Source: Anaerocolumna jejuensis DSM 15929
Lineage (GTDB): Bacteria > Bacillota > Clostridia > Lachnospirales > Lachnospiraceae
Length of the DNA: 64,000 bases
Assembly: GCF_900142215.1 (NCBI RefSeq)
Contig: NZ_FRAC01000006.1
Span: forward strand, 186,001-250,000
Direction: 5' to 3'
Below the pieces are notes generated by a model. It was not told the DNA's origin. It saw only the letters and a program-made list of their open reading frames with translations, and ran no database searches. Below are positions 50,351-59,485 of the stretch, in pieces (the stretch's first letter is position 1; each line of letters opens with the position of its first letter). Position numbers and translations under genes: made by a program.

Positions 50351-51766
50351 TTACCTGTTCAAGTTAATGACCGTTGCCTTTACTCTGGTCATAGCTTCAA
50401 TAGAATAGCGTATGCCCTGAGTACCGATACCGGATTTTTTGACACCTAAGAATGGGAAATGATCTGGTCCGCGTTCTGTTTTATTATTAATGTGAACGGT
50501 ACCTACCTCCAGCTTGCCAGCCACATGGAAGGCATCGGTAATGTTTTCCGTAAATACGGAGCTTTGCAGGCCATACTCTGATTTATTGGCAAGAGCAACT
50601 GCTTCGGAGACGGTATTTACACGAAGTATCGGAAGGACTGGTCCAAAGGGTTCTTCCCAGGCTATCCTCATATCTTCTGTTACTTCATCAAATAATGTGG
50701 GGTAGATAATATTTCCTTCTCTTTTCCCGCCCACTATCATTTTAGCTCCTTTAGCCTTGGCATCCTCCATAAGCTCCCAAACAAAATCAGCAGCCTTTTC
50801 ATTGATTAAAGGAACGACCTCCGCCTGCATGGTCAAGGGATTTCCTACCTTGAGCTTATCTATTTGCTCCTTTAGATAACGGATTAGCTCATCTGCCACA
50901 TCATTCAGAACAATAATCCTCTTTACCGCCGTACAGCGCTGTCCGGAATAAGAAAAGGCTCCTGCAACGATATTTTTCGCGGCAAAGGGTAAATCCGCAT
51001 CCTTTAAGACAATTGCGGCATCCTTGCCGCCAAGCTCCATGAGAAGGGGAACCATATGCACCTTCTTTGATATATCCAATCCTACCTCCGTACTGCCGGT
51101 AAAATTAATAAAGCTGATATCCGGATGGGTTACGATATAATCTCCTATCTCGCTTCCCTTTCCTGTTACTACCGTTAAAGCACCTTCCGGAAGACCGGCG
51201 TCAATAAATATCTTAGCCAGCTCAATCCCGCATAGACTACCGGTGGTGGCCGGCTTAAATACAACGGTATTTCCTGAAATCAAAGCCGGAGCAATCTTGG
51301 AAGCGGCAAGGTTTATAGGATAATTAAAGGGTGAAATTGCCAGCACTACACCGACCGGCTCTCTTGTGACCATAGCAAATTTTTCTTTGCTGAACCCTGA
51401 AAAATTATCACCCTGTATGCTCTCACCATGAATACTCTTAGCTGTATCAGCAGTAAACCTTATAAAATCAGCCGTTCTTGTCACTTCAGACTCAGCGCTC
51501 TTTTGATCCTTTCCAACTTCCATCAAAAGCAGTTCTGCCAGTCTTTTCGTATTGGCTATCAGAAGATCTGCCGCTTTATACATTATCTCCGCCCTTTGGC
51601 TTAAAGGGACTTCCTTCCACTCCTGAAATGCTGTCTTTGCCTTCACTACCTGGGTATCTACTTCTTCCTGAGACATCGCTTTTACAGTACCCAGCAGACT
51701 GCCGTTAAGAGGCGAGATTATTTTTATGGTATTTTCTGTATTCTTCATCGTATTAATATCTGCCAC
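50351..51766 (-). CDS. gapN: Non-phosphorylating NADP-dependent GAPDH
   Basis: 471 residues, aldehyde dehydrogenase superfamily. The catalytic Cys lies in SGQRCTAVKR and the general-base Glu in LMELGGKDAA, both in the form typical of GapN. It oxidises glyceraldehyde-3-phosphate directly to 3-phosphoglycerate and makes NADPH, bypassing ATP formation. Other aldehyde dehydrogenases differ at SGQRCTA. GTG start with SD AAGGAG. The BlaI-type repressor gene is 116 bp upstream on the same strand. Confidence 0.9.
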   Translation of the reverse strand: MADINTMKNTENTIKIISPLNGSLLGTVKAMSQEEVDTQVVKAKTAFQEWKEVPLSQRAEIMYKAADLLIANTKRLAELLLMEVGKDQKSAESEVTRTADFIRFTADTAKSIHGESIQGDNFSGFSKEKFAMVTREPVGVVLAISPFNYPINLAASKIAPALISGNTVVFKPATTGSLCGIELAKIFIDAGLPEGALTVVTGKGSEIGDYIVTHPDISFINFTGSTEVGLDISKKVHMVPLLMELGGKDAAIVLKDADLPFAAKNIVAGAFSYSGQRCTAVKRIIVLNDVADELIRYLKEQIDKLKVGNPLTMQAEVVPLINEKAADFVWELMEDAKAKGAKMIVGGKREGNIIYPTLFDEVTEDMRIAWEEPFGPVLPILRVNTVSEAVALANKSEYGLQSSVFTENITDAFHVAGKLEVGTVHINNKTERGPDHFPFLGVKKSGIGTQGIRYSIEAMTRVKATVINLNR

Positions 51767-51864
51767 TTGTTACTCCTTTCTAATAAACACTTCGCTATAA
51801 TGTGTATTATCCTTCTGTTTCGTGAAAATTATAAAGGTATTTTAATACGATTTGAAAATATCGT

Positions 51865-51881
51865 ATGTAACTAAGTTACAT
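51865..51881. promoter_or_regulatory. Palindrome ATGTAACTAAGTTACAT between blaI-like gene and gapN
   Basis: A perfect 17-bp inverted repeat immediately after the BlaI-like stop codon and about 100 bp before gapN; TACGAT ... ATATCGTA just to its left is a second, weaker one. It may be an operator for gapN or a 3'-end hairpin. Confidence 0.45.
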
Positions 51882-51882
51882 T

Positions 51883-52245
51883 TCAAAGTTTCTGTTCGCC
51901 GACAATTCTTTCTAATTCCAGCACTTCTCCCGGCGATAGCTTTTGGTTTTTCAGAAAATCGGTAAAGAAATTACTTAAAGAACCATTATAAAATTTGTTA
52001 AGCAATGCCACTGTTTCCGTATTCTGAACCGTTCTTTTAGATACAGTTGCCTTGCATAAAAAGCCAGGATCTTCTCTTTTAATTGCTCCCTTATCAATCA
52101 AACGCTTAATGACGGTATATGTTGTGTTCTTTTCCCAACCTATGTATTCTTTAATTATTTTGGAGATGTCCTTGGCCGCAAGCACTTTATTTGACCACAG
52201 CAGCTCCATAATATTTAATTCTCCCTCATGTAGACGTATTTCACT
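51883..52245 (-). CDS. BlaI/MecI-family repressor, no sensor partner visible
   Basis: 120 residues: an N-terminal winged helix (ELNIMELLWSNKVLAAKDISKII ... TTYTVIKRLIDKGAI) and a C-terminal dimerisation helix pair. BlaI proteins repress by binding TACA/TGTA palindromes and are normally cleaved by a BlaR1/MecR1 sensor; no such gene is in the window. The ATG at 52245 has SD GGAGCTGGA; another ATG 21 bp up lacks one. CTACATTTGTAG lies in its promoter region, so autorepression is likely. Confidence 0.9.
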   Translation of the reverse strand, partial: SEIRLHEGELNIMELLWSNKVLAAKDISKIIKEYIGWEKNTTYTVIKRLIDKGAIKREDPGFLCKATVSKRTVQNTETVALLNKFYNGSLSNFFTDFLKNQKLSPGEVLELERIVGEQKL

Positions 52246-52345
52246 CATTCCAGCTCCAATCCGCACTCATATCTGATGTGCTTTAGTATAGTTAGAGATC
52301 TATATGAAATCCTGATAAGGACAATAAAAAAGGATAATATTTTTA

Positions 52346-52533
52346 CTACATTTGTAGAATTAAGGCGTATTGTGCGTATTTACTGATATTTATGGGATTA
52401 TGAAAGGATTATAAACCTTTCAAATTTACTTGGAAAGAAAATTCCGACAGGATTTTCTTTCTTTGATTTACAAATAGTCTACATCTGTCGAATCGTGTTC
52501 TAATCGCCATTTTCTTGCAATCTACATTAGTAG
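52346..52533. promoter_or_regulatory. Three BlaI-type operator boxes
   Basis: CTACATTTGTAG (52346-52357), CTACATCTGTCG (52479-52490) and CTACATTAGTAG (52522-52533). The first sits between a possible TTAATT -35 and TATTAT -10 of the blaI-like gene. The other two are farther up in the 354-bp gap, which otherwise shows no gene. Confidence 0.65.
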
Positions 52534-52599
52534 TTTTTACCATATCTATATTCTACCTAAATAGAATTAACTTGTCAATGAAAAAGTATCTATATATCT

Positions 52600-53973
52600 T
52601 TATAAGCCAAGACAAAATATGCTATATAAGGGAAGGTATAGATTGTCCCCTTTGGACTTATTGACTGCTTTATTACCGGATGTTATCTTAACCGCTCCCT
52701 GAATTGCCGGATGCTTTTCGTGGAAGGAAGAAAGGCCCTTGGAACGGTTTCCTCCTGTTTCTCTTACCTCCAGCGGAAGTATACTTTGGTCAAAATGGGA
52801 AACAGCTGAATTAGTATCCGGTAAATGGAGCTTAAAGCCTTGCCTGCTTTTAAGAAGGAACAGGGAATGGGACATGGAATCAGATTCCCAGTATCCAAAA
52901 TCAATTCCTGCCGTATTAAGTGCCTGTGCGGTATATGCTTCCAGTAATCCTTCACGGAATTCTTTTTCATTCCTGGTTCCCGCAAGCCTGCTTAGAGAAT
53001 GATAAAGACCCACATCAAAAAGATATATTTTCGTTCCCGGATTTTTTTGCCCGTCAGCTGTATCCTTTCTTCGGCCTTCTATTTCTTTATCTGTTATCTT
53101 CCTGTTATAGATTCCAATGGAGGTCTTCCTTATATAGGAATGACCTTCAAGGTAAAGTGCTTCTGTAGCTCCCTTTCGTAACAAGGCATATTGAAACTTT
53201 TTATTGCGCTTTGAGAGCTGTTCCGGCAATGAATACAGAATTTGTTTTACTTTCAAGGCGCAACTGTCACCCTTTTTCATACCTGCGTCAAAAAGATAGG
53301 AGAACAGAATATTTTTATGAAGCTCTGGGATATTTTCCCGGCATCCGTTTGTAACGTATTCATTTACTGCCAGGGGAAGACCGCCGACATAGAGGTAGTC
53401 TTCCAAAAGCTCTAACAGCTCCTTGTGAACTATTTCAGGAATACTGTTCCCGCTCCTGTATTGCTCTTTTATTACTTCTATGTACCATTCGTTCCCTGTT
53501 GCTATGAGAAACTCTTCAAAATCCATAGGATAAAGCCGCAGAAGGTGATAAGCTTTTGCTTCTGTTTCGGAAAAAACCGGCTCCGAACTCGAAATGGCCA
53601 GAATGTCTGCGGCAGGAAACTGCTCTTTTAAAAGTCCTATTAATGTCTCAAACCCCTGTAAGCAGGTTATTTCATCCAAAACAAAGACTTGGCTGCCGGC
53701 AGTTACATTATTATCTAATGGCACCTCACTCTTGCCATTCGTTAAAATACACGTAAAAAAGGCAGCCAAATCAGCTTTGCCTGCCTGTAAGAAGTCTTCC
53801 ATGTTTACAGGATCATTTTCAAAATTCCAATATACATAACTATCATAAAAGGTATTTGCAAAGGCAAGGGCAAGATAAGTTTTGCCTGTACCTTTTGCTC
53901 CGCTTAAAATTAATGGCTTCTTTTGTAATGAATCACACCAGTTTTCCAGCTGCTCTATTAATTTTCGTTTCAA
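52600..53973 (-). CDS. AAA_14/DUF4143-type ATPase
   Basis: 457 residues (COG1373). Walker A is SGAKGTGKTY (residues 24-33), Walker B VFVLDEITCL; the middle carries LYPMDFEEFL and the C-terminal half the DUF4143 endonuclease-like fold (KIYLFDVGLYHSL, PLEVRE). Such proteins are common in anaerobes, their function unproven; nuclease or toxin-like roles have been proposed. TTG start with SD AAGGAG, 18 bp from the edge of a family A array. Confidence 0.85.
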   Translation of the reverse strand: MKRKLIEQLENWCDSLQKKPLILSGAKGTGKTYLALAFANTFYDSYVYWNFENDPVNMEDFLQAGKADLAAFFTCILTNGKSEVPLDNNVTAGSQVFVLDEITCLQGFETLIGLLKEQFPAADILAISSSEPVFSETEAKAYHLLRLYPMDFEEFLIATGNEWYIEVIKEQYRSGNSIPEIVHKELLELLEDYLYVGGLPLAVNEYVTNGCRENIPELHKNILFSYLFDAGMKKGDSCALKVKQILYSLPEQLSKRNKKFQYALLRKGATEALYLEGHSYIRKTSIGIYNRKITDKEIEGRRKDTADGQKNPGTKIYLFDVGLYHSLSRLAGTRNEKEFREGLLEAYTAQALNTAGIDFGYWESDSMSHSLFLLKSRQGFKLHLPDTNSAVSHFDQSILPLEVRETGGNRSKGLSSFHEKHPAIQGAVKITSGNKAVNKSKGDNLYLPLYSIFCLGL

Positions 53974-53991
53974 AGCTTACTCCTTATTATT

Positions 53992-54223
53992 TAATCCCCA
54001 CGCAATCCGCAAGTTTACTTGCAAACTGCTCAAATAGAGAGTGAAAATTGCTTTTAATTTTCACGTTAACCCCCATGCATATCGCAAGTTTACTTGCGAT
54101 ACTGCCTAAATAGAGTGTAAAAATTGCTTTTTGATTTTCACGTTAACCCCTATGCATATCCCAATTTTACTTGTGATACTTCTTAAATAGATATTTGAAA
54201 ATGCATCGCATTTTTCAAACTAT
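53992..54223 (+). repeat. Family A repeat array, three tandem units
   Basis: Units of about 77 bp begin at 53992, 54066 and 54144. Each has TTAAYCCCYATGCATATC-like start, hairpin 1 (CGCAAGTTTACTTGCG in unit 2), the spacer ACTGCCTAAATAGAG, and hairpin 2 (GTGAAAATTGC/TTTTCAC in units 1-2, GAAAATGC/GCATTTTTC in unit 3). The array fills the gap between rluD and the ATPase gene; the rluD stop codon is inside its right edge. Confidence 0.9.
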
Positions 54224-55128
54224 CTTTTTAATTTTATCAGAAGTTCTTCATAATAAGCAGGAAGCGGTGCTTCAAATTCCATATATTCTCCTGTGGAGGG
54301 ATGAATAAAGCCTAATACTCTTGCATGAAGCGCCTGACCCTCCAGGCTGAAATTACTCTTATTATTGCTGTAAAGTTCATCGCCTAATAACGGGTGCCCG
54401 ATACTGGCCATATGAACTCTTATCTGGTGTGTTCTGCCTGTCTCCAGGGTACATTCCACATGGGCATAGCGGCTGCCAAGGTTTTCAAGTACCTTATAGT
54501 GAGTAACCGCATGCTTGCCATTTTTATGATTAACTGCCATTTTCTTTCTATCAACAGGATGTCTGCCTATTGGCGCCTCTACCGTTCCTTCGCTTTCTTT
54601 GAAGTTCTGGTATACGATGGCATTGTATTTACGTGTGATAGAATGAACCTTCAGCTGCTCGGCTATTGCCTGGTGAGCTTTATCGTTTTTACAGACAACC
54701 AGGACACCTGTCGTATTCATATCAATACGATGAACAATTCCCGGCCTCATAACGCCATTAATTCCTGAAAGTTCGTCCCTGCAATGATACAATAATGCAT
54801 TTACCAATGTATTGGTATAATGCCCGGCCGCCGGATGCACCACCATACCCTTGCCCTTATTTACCACTACGATATCCTTATCTTCGTAGATAATATCAAG
54901 GGGTATGTCCTCCGGCTTTATTTCAAGGTCAACAGGGGGCGGAAGCATCAGCTTGATGCCATCCCCGGAATTCACTTTGTAATTTGCTTTCACAGGCTTT
55001 TCATTTACCAATACCCGTCCATCGGCAATGAGCTTTTGTATATAAGAGCGCGTTAAATCCTCCTGGTTATCCGCGAGATAACGGTCAATACGCAGTACGC
55101 CCTCCTCTTTTTCCACAAAGAAGTCCAT
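54220..55128 (-). CDS. rluD: RluD-type 23S rRNA pseudouridine synthase
   Basis: 302 residues. An N-terminal S4 domain (about 10-70) precedes the RluA-family catalytic domain with the aspartate in HRIDMNTTGVLVV and the RTHQIRVH motif. It isomerises uridines in helix 69 of 23S rRNA. Start chosen at ATG 55128 (SD AAGGA, MDFFVEKEEGVLRIDRYL); a frame opens 24 bp earlier inside the lspA end. Follows lspA, as in most Firmicutes. Confidence 0.93.
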   Translation of the reverse strand: MDFFVEKEEGVLRIDRYLADNQEDLTRSYIQKLIADGRVLVNEKPVKANYKVNSGDGIKLMLPPPVDLEIKPEDIPLDIIYEDKDIVVVNKGKGMVVHPAAGHYTNTLVNALLYHCRDELSGINGVMRPGIVHRIDMNTTGVLVVCKNDKAHQAIAEQLKVHSITRKYNAIVYQNFKESEGTVEAPIGRHPVDRKKMAVNHKNGKHAVTHYKVLENLGSRYAHVECTLETGRTHQIRVHMASIGHPLLGDELYSNNKSNFSLEGQALHARVLGFIHPSTGEYMEFEAPLPAYYEELLIKLKR

Positions 55129-55148
55129 TATTTCATCCTTCAAGCTCA

Positions 55149-55820
55149 TCAATTGTCTTTATCTTCCCTTTCATCAGCCCCATCATTGCTGCTGGCTGCA
55201 TTTTTTTCGTCTGTACCATTGTTGTCCTCTGTTTCATCGCTGTCATTTATTGCAGCCTTTTCTTCTGTCTCACCGCTGCCATTCATCACAACCTTTTCCT
55301 CTGTCCAATCGCTTCCATCAGCCGTGACAGTTTTTACTGATTTAGAGGATAAGAATTCAAAATCCTCATCCTTATAATAGAATAATCCTAATATAATCAA
55401 AAGAATGGAGGACAGTGTGACATAGCAGTCCGCTAAATTGAATACCGGGAAATCAATTAATTCAAAATAAATATAATCCACTACATAGCCATTAAAAACT
55501 CGGTCGATAAGATTACCTACTGCTCCGGCACAAATAAATACTAATATAATTCGAATGGCATTATAACGTTTGTCCTTTGGAATTTTCAAATATAAGATTA
55601 CCATCAGGAATAACAGCAAAAAGGTCACCAGTATCAGGAAGATGATTTTCCCGCTTAGGATTCCCCATACTGCTCCGTTATTTTCATGGTAGGTAAACTG
55701 AAAAACCTTCGGAATGATAATAAAGGGATTTTCCTTTAAGTTCGATGCCGCTAAATGCTTTGTAAACTGGTCTAATGCAATTAATAAAATAAAATATAAG
55801 AAATGTCTTAATTTTCGCAT
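55149..55820 (-). CDS. lspA: Lipoprotein signal peptidase with acidic tail
   Basis: 223 residues. Four membrane helices span 1-148. D106 (VGNLIDRVF) and D131 (FNLADCYVT) are the catalytic aspartates, D17 is conserved. It cuts prolipoproteins before the lipid-bearing cysteine. The usual protein ends near residue 155; here a tail of about 65 residues follows, rich in Asp/Glu/Ser/Asn with imperfect repeats (NGSGETEEK, NDSDETED), probably in the cytosol. SD GGAGGCACT precedes the ATG. Confidence 0.93.
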   Translation of the reverse strand: MRKLRHFLYFILLIALDQFTKHLAASNLKENPFIIIPKVFQFTYHENNGAVWGILSGKIIFLILVTFLLLFLMVILYLKIPKDKRYNAIRIILVFICAGAVGNLIDRVFNGYVVDYIYFELIDFPVFNLADCYVTLSSILLIILGLFYYKDEDFEFLSSKSVKTVTADGSDWTEEKVVMNGSGETEEKAAINDSDETEDNNGTDEKNAASSNDGADEREDKDN

Positions 55821-55961
55821 AGTGCCTCCGAATGTACCTTATTAGTACCTTATTTAGTTTCTTATTTATATAAAAACTCTATTAAGCATAGCTAACTGCC
55901 TAATTGTTAATACTTGCTCTTTCTTATGTGATGCTTTTATAGTAAGCCGCTGACTGCTCCA

Positions 55962-57068
55962 TTATCTCCGGTCCAGAATATACGAAACTACTTTGCTTAT
56001 TTCTTCCCTGGTCACTGTTGCATCTATTACGGCTTCTCCCTTTTCCTTTAAGAGAATAAATTTAATCCTGTCACCATCAACCTTCTTATCATGAAAGACC
56101 GCTTCTAATACCTCTTCCGTAGACAAGCTATTTCCAGGTAATCCAAGGGGGAGCTTATAGAAAGATAATGTTTCTTCAATCTCCTCCAAATCCTCTTTGG
56201 TAATATTCCCCCGCAGGAAGGACAAATAGGCTGCTCCAGCCATTCCAATGGAAACACACTCACCGTGGAGCAGTTTAAAATCCATGGAACGCTCAACAGC
56301 ATGTCCAATGGTATGCCCGAAATTTAAAAGGGCCCTTATCCCTTTTTCCGTAGGATCTGTCTCAACTACCTCCTGCTTGATTTTACAGGATTGTAATACC
56401 ATATCCTTTAAAGCTTCCGGTTCCCTTTTTAAAATCAGCTCATGATTTTCCCTAAGCTCTTTGTAATACCCGGCATCCTTAATCAATCCATGCTTAATTA
56501 CCTCACCCATGCCGTTTACGAACTGTCTGTCATCCAGTGTATTTAAGTGAGCCAGATTAATATACACCAACCCAGGCTGATGAAAAGCCCCTACCATGTT
56601 TTTATAGGACTTAAAATCAACACCAGTTTTTCCGCCAATGCTGCTGTCAACACAGGACAGTAAGGTAGTTGGAATCTGTATAAAGGAAATGCCCCTGAGA
56701 TAAGTCGCAGCCGCATAACCGGTAAGGTCTCCAACCACTCCTCCTCCTAAAGCAAACAGCATATCATTCCTGTCAAAATTAGAAAGAATCAGCTTTTCAT
56801 ATAATTGCTCGACTGTGGAAAGGGTCTTACTGCTTTCTCCGGCTGTAAAGGTAAAAGTTTCTACAATTTTGGCATAGTCCTTTACAATTTCCAAAAGGCT
56901 GTTTAAATGAAGCTTACTTACCGTTGAATCCGTAACAATACAAACCTTGCGTCCGGTCAGGTTCAACGTCTGTAATTCATCGTGCAATAAGCTGTAATCC
57001 TCTGCCAGAACGATATCATATATGGGCTTATTATCCTTCTTAATGGTGATTCGGTGGGAATTATTCAT
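55962..57068 (-). CDS. aroB: 3-Dehydroquinate synthase
   Basis: 368 residues, standard length. The NAD- and metal-binding stretches LGGGVVGDLTGYAAATYLRG and GEVIKHGLIKD, plus NFGHTIGHAVE, are AroB signatures. It makes dehydroquinate from DAHP, step two of the shikimate pathway. SD AAAGGAACC precedes the ATG. It lies between divIVA and lspA; no other aromatic-pathway gene is nearby. Confidence 0.96.
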   Translation of the reverse strand: MNNSHRITIKKDNKPIYDIVLAEDYSLLHDELQTLNLTGRKVCIVTDSTVSKLHLNSLLEIVKDYAKIVETFTFTAGESSKTLSTVEQLYEKLILSNFDRNDMLFALGGGVVGDLTGYAAATYLRGISFIQIPTTLLSCVDSSIGGKTGVDFKSYKNMVGAFHQPGLVYINLAHLNTLDDRQFVNGMGEVIKHGLIKDAGYYKELRENHELILKREPEALKDMVLQSCKIKQEVVETDPTEKGIRALLNFGHTIGHAVERSMDFKLLHGECVSIGMAGAAYLSFLRGNITKEDLEEIEETLSFYKLPLGLPGNSLSTEEVLEAVFHDKKVDGDRIKFILLKEKGEAVIDATVTREEISKVVSYILDRR

Positions 57069-57149
57069 GTCGGTTCCTTTCCTGTAGATGATACCCTTTT
57101 TCCTATTTCACGGGTCATTTGGAAATATATCATAATCTGATGAATACAA

Positions 57150-57776
57150 TTATTCTTCTGTTAAATGATAAAATTCAAAGCCTGCCTCTTCTTCTGCCGA
57201 CACACTCTTATCTAACGTACCTTCTTCTTTCATATCAGAAGCTGTATTATATTGAAATTCCGTTTTCGGAACCTCTGTTTTCGGAAGTTCCACTTTCGTT
57301 ACTTCCTTTAAAGAATCCATATCTTCTATATGTAAGGAAAACGCCTCACTTTCCAGCATTTCTGCCTGTGCTGCGGCAAGATGCTTAAACTGGGCTTTGT
57401 AGGCTTCGTACTGCTGTACCAGTTTTATTGTCTGCTGTTTTAAGTGCAGGACTTCCTTGTAGCTTTCCGAGATAAGTAAGGAAGCTTTTCCGCTGGCTTC
57501 CTCTTCAATGGCCTTTGCCTGTTTCCTGGCAGCTTCCTTGGTATCCTCCGCTGCCTGTTCCGCTAATAAAAGCGCTTTTTGAAGGGTCTTTTCAATGGAT
57601 TTATAATAATTAATGCCTTCATTTAAGGTATTTATCTTATCATTCAGCTCCATGTTCTCTTTATACATTGTTTCATAATTTTTCTGAAGCTCCGATACAA
57701 AGTTATCTACATCCTTTTTATCATATCCGATGCCTGACTTAAAGTTTTTGCTTTGCAATTCAACTGGTGTAATCAT
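57150..57776 (-). CDS. divIVA: DivIVA-domain protein
   Basis: 208 residues. The N-terminus MITPVELQSKNFKSGIGYDKKDVDNF-like opening binds curved membrane; a long coiled coil (about 25-140, rich in Ala/Glu/Gln) follows. The C-terminal third is variable and contains the near-repeat VELPKTEVPKTEF. It marks poles or division sites. Last gene of the ylm block. SD GAGGG precedes the ATG. Confidence 0.92.
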   Translation of the reverse strand: MITPVELQSKNFKSGIGYDKKDVDNFVSELQKNYETMYKENMELNDKINTLNEGINYYKSIEKTLQKALLLAEQAAEDTKEAARKQAKAIEEEASGKASLLISESYKEVLHLKQQTIKLVQQYEAYKAQFKHLAAAQAEMLESEAFSLHIEDMDSLKEVTKVELPKTEVPKTEFQYNTASDMKEEGTLDKSVSAEEEAGFEFYHLTEE

Positions 57777-57850
57777 ATTTCCCTCTCATTCCGCCCTTGG
57801 AGCTTTAAGCTATAAGGGCACAAAGTCTTCTGAAAGTATTTTTTGCTCTC

Positions 57851-58612
57851 TTAGATATACTTTTGCAGTGATACATAATACCGGCCTTTTTTTGTTTGAT
57901 TTTCAAGTCCTTTATAAATGAATTTGCCATAACCTCTTACGGAAACTGTCTCATTCTCTTTCAGCTGGTAGCTGTTGCTTTCTACAAGCTTTCCATCCAC
58001 ATATACCTTTCCACTTGAAATCAGGGATAGAATACTGCTTCTGGAGGACTGGAACGCAAGCGCAATAATTGCATCCAGTCTTGGCGATGCCACACTTCCC
58101 TTTATTTCCTTAAAATCGGGAGTTATGGTCAAGGCATCTCCCTTTACAACTTCACAACGTACATTGGTATGCTTTATTCTTTGGAGATTCTCTGCTAAAA
58201 AGGCACTTAATTTGGCTTCACAATAAACAAAGCCTTCTTTTTCCTTTACCAGAATGTCACCAATCTTTCCGCGCTCAATTCCAAGGTTCATGATGGAGCC
58301 CAGAAAATCCCTATGATTAAACTCATCACTGTACTTTTTGTTTAACGGAATTATTTTAAGGCAGGCAATATAATCGGAAAAAGCTTTTACGGAGGAATCT
58401 CCGCAAAAGCATAGGACTTTCCTTTCAGCCGCATCAAAACCGCCGAAAAGTTTATAATTCACATCAGGTAATTCCGGTTTTGCACTAAGAAAAATACTGG
58501 TTTCATTTAAGGTCAAAAAATCAGTATATGTATTTATGTTCTTATTATAAGCAGCCCTTGCCAAATCAAGCAGTCTTTTTTTAAAAAGTAATTCCTCTTT
58601 CTCCGTGTTCAT
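57851..58612 (-). CDS. ylmH: YlmH, S4-domain RNA-binding protein
   Basis: 253 residues. The YlmH N-terminal domain (LGSIMNLGIERGKIGDI) and a C-terminal S4 domain (RLDAIIALAFQSSRSSILSLISSGKVYVDGKL) are clear. The S4 domain binds RNA; relatives work in ribosome-associated quality control in Bacillus. Encoded between yggT and divIVA in the normal order. SD AGGAGT precedes the ATG. Confidence 0.93.
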   Translation of the reverse strand: MNTEKEELLFKKRLLDLARAAYNKNINTYTDFLTLNETSIFLSAKPELPDVNYKLFGGFDAAERKVLCFCGDSSVKAFSDYIACLKIIPLNKKYSDEFNHRDFLGSIMNLGIERGKIGDILVKEKEGFVYCEAKLSAFLAENLQRIKHTNVRCEVVKGDALTITPDFKEIKGSVASPRLDAIIALAFQSSRSSILSLISSGKVYVDGKLVESNSYQLKENETVSVRGYGKFIYKGLENQTKKGRYYVSLQKYI

Positions 58613-58623
58613 AAGTACTCCTG

Positions 58624-58884
58624 TTATAATAGCTTTCCAAAAAAATCCTGTAAGAACAGAATTATCACAAATCCAATTAACGGTGACAAATCTGCAGCCG
58701 GATTATTAAATATAGAATATTTAAGTATAAACCGCACCGGTGCCAGAACAGGCTCTATTAAAAGAGATAATAGGCTCTTAATCCTTTCCCCTCCGGCAAA
58801 CCAGGACGAAAGCATATATAATAGCAGTATAATCTGCAATACAATAAAAAATACGTAAAATGTTGTATATATAGTATGAGCCAT
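58624..58884 (-). CDS. ylmG: YggT-family membrane protein (YlmG)
   Basis: 86 residues with two membrane segments (about 7-28 and 62-82) separated by the PVLAPVRFILKYS-type loop of YggT. Function is poorly known; its place between sepF and ylmH links it to division or envelope work. It starts 5 bp after sepF. Usual family length. Confidence 0.9.
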   Translation of the reverse strand: MAHTIYTTFYVFFIVLQIILLLYMLSSWFAGGERIKSLLSLLIEPVLAPVRFILKYSIFNNPAADLSPLIGFVIILFLQDFFGKLL

Positions 58885-58889
58885 CTCTT

Positions 58890-59450
58890 CTAGAAATCCT
58901 TGTTTAGTGTAGGTACTTCAAATCCGTTGCTTTGTAAAATGTCTGAATAATCTCCTGAAATATCCACTGATTCGGGTGATATTATAAATATAAAGCTGGA
59001 TATCTGGTGGAGCTTTCCATTCAGGGAATATACGGAGCCGGAAATGAAATCCATGATGCGCTGTGCCAAATCTACATCCAGGCCTTCCAGGTTTATAACT
59101 GCTGCTCTTCCTGATAACAGCATATCGCAGATTTCCTGGGAATCTTCAAAGGTTGCCGGTTTCATGATACATACCTCAAAGCCCTTGGGGCTTGTCCGAA
59201 TCGGCACTACCTTTCCCTGTGAAGATCTTTCTGTTTTTATCTGCTTGTCTTTTCTGGCTTCATTTAAGACATTATTAACGACCTGGGACGGTATTTCCGT
59301 CTCATAGGCAGGCTGGTAAGCTTGTCTTACTGCTTTTTTCTCAACTTTTTCTGCGCGTTTATATTCTCTTTCGTCCTCATAATCATCATCGTAATCGTCA
59401 TCTTCTGTCAGTTTCAGTGAATCTAAAATACTCTTAAAAATATTCTCCAT
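58890..59450 (-). CDS. sepF: Cell-division protein SepF
   Basis: 186 residues. An N-terminal amphipathic membrane-binding helix (MENIFKSILDSLKL) and acidic linker (about 15-90) precede the SepF core (about 98-180; VIMKPATFEDSQEICDML, VINLEGLDVDLAQRIMDFISGSVY). It tethers FtsZ to the membrane at midcell. SD AGGAGACATGGAG precedes the ATG. Upstream neighbour is ylmE. Confidence 0.96.
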   Translation of the reverse strand: MENIFKSILDSLKLTEDDDYDDDYEDEREYKRAEKVEKKAVRQAYQPAYETEIPSQVVNNVLNEARKDKQIKTERSSQGKVVPIRTSPKGFEVCIMKPATFEDSQEICDMLLSGRAAVINLEGLDVDLAQRIMDFISGSVYSLNGKLHQISSFIFIISPESVDISGDYSDILQSNGFEVPTLNKDF

Positions 59451-59485
59451 ACTCCATGTCTCCTATCTGTAATCATAGTTATCTG

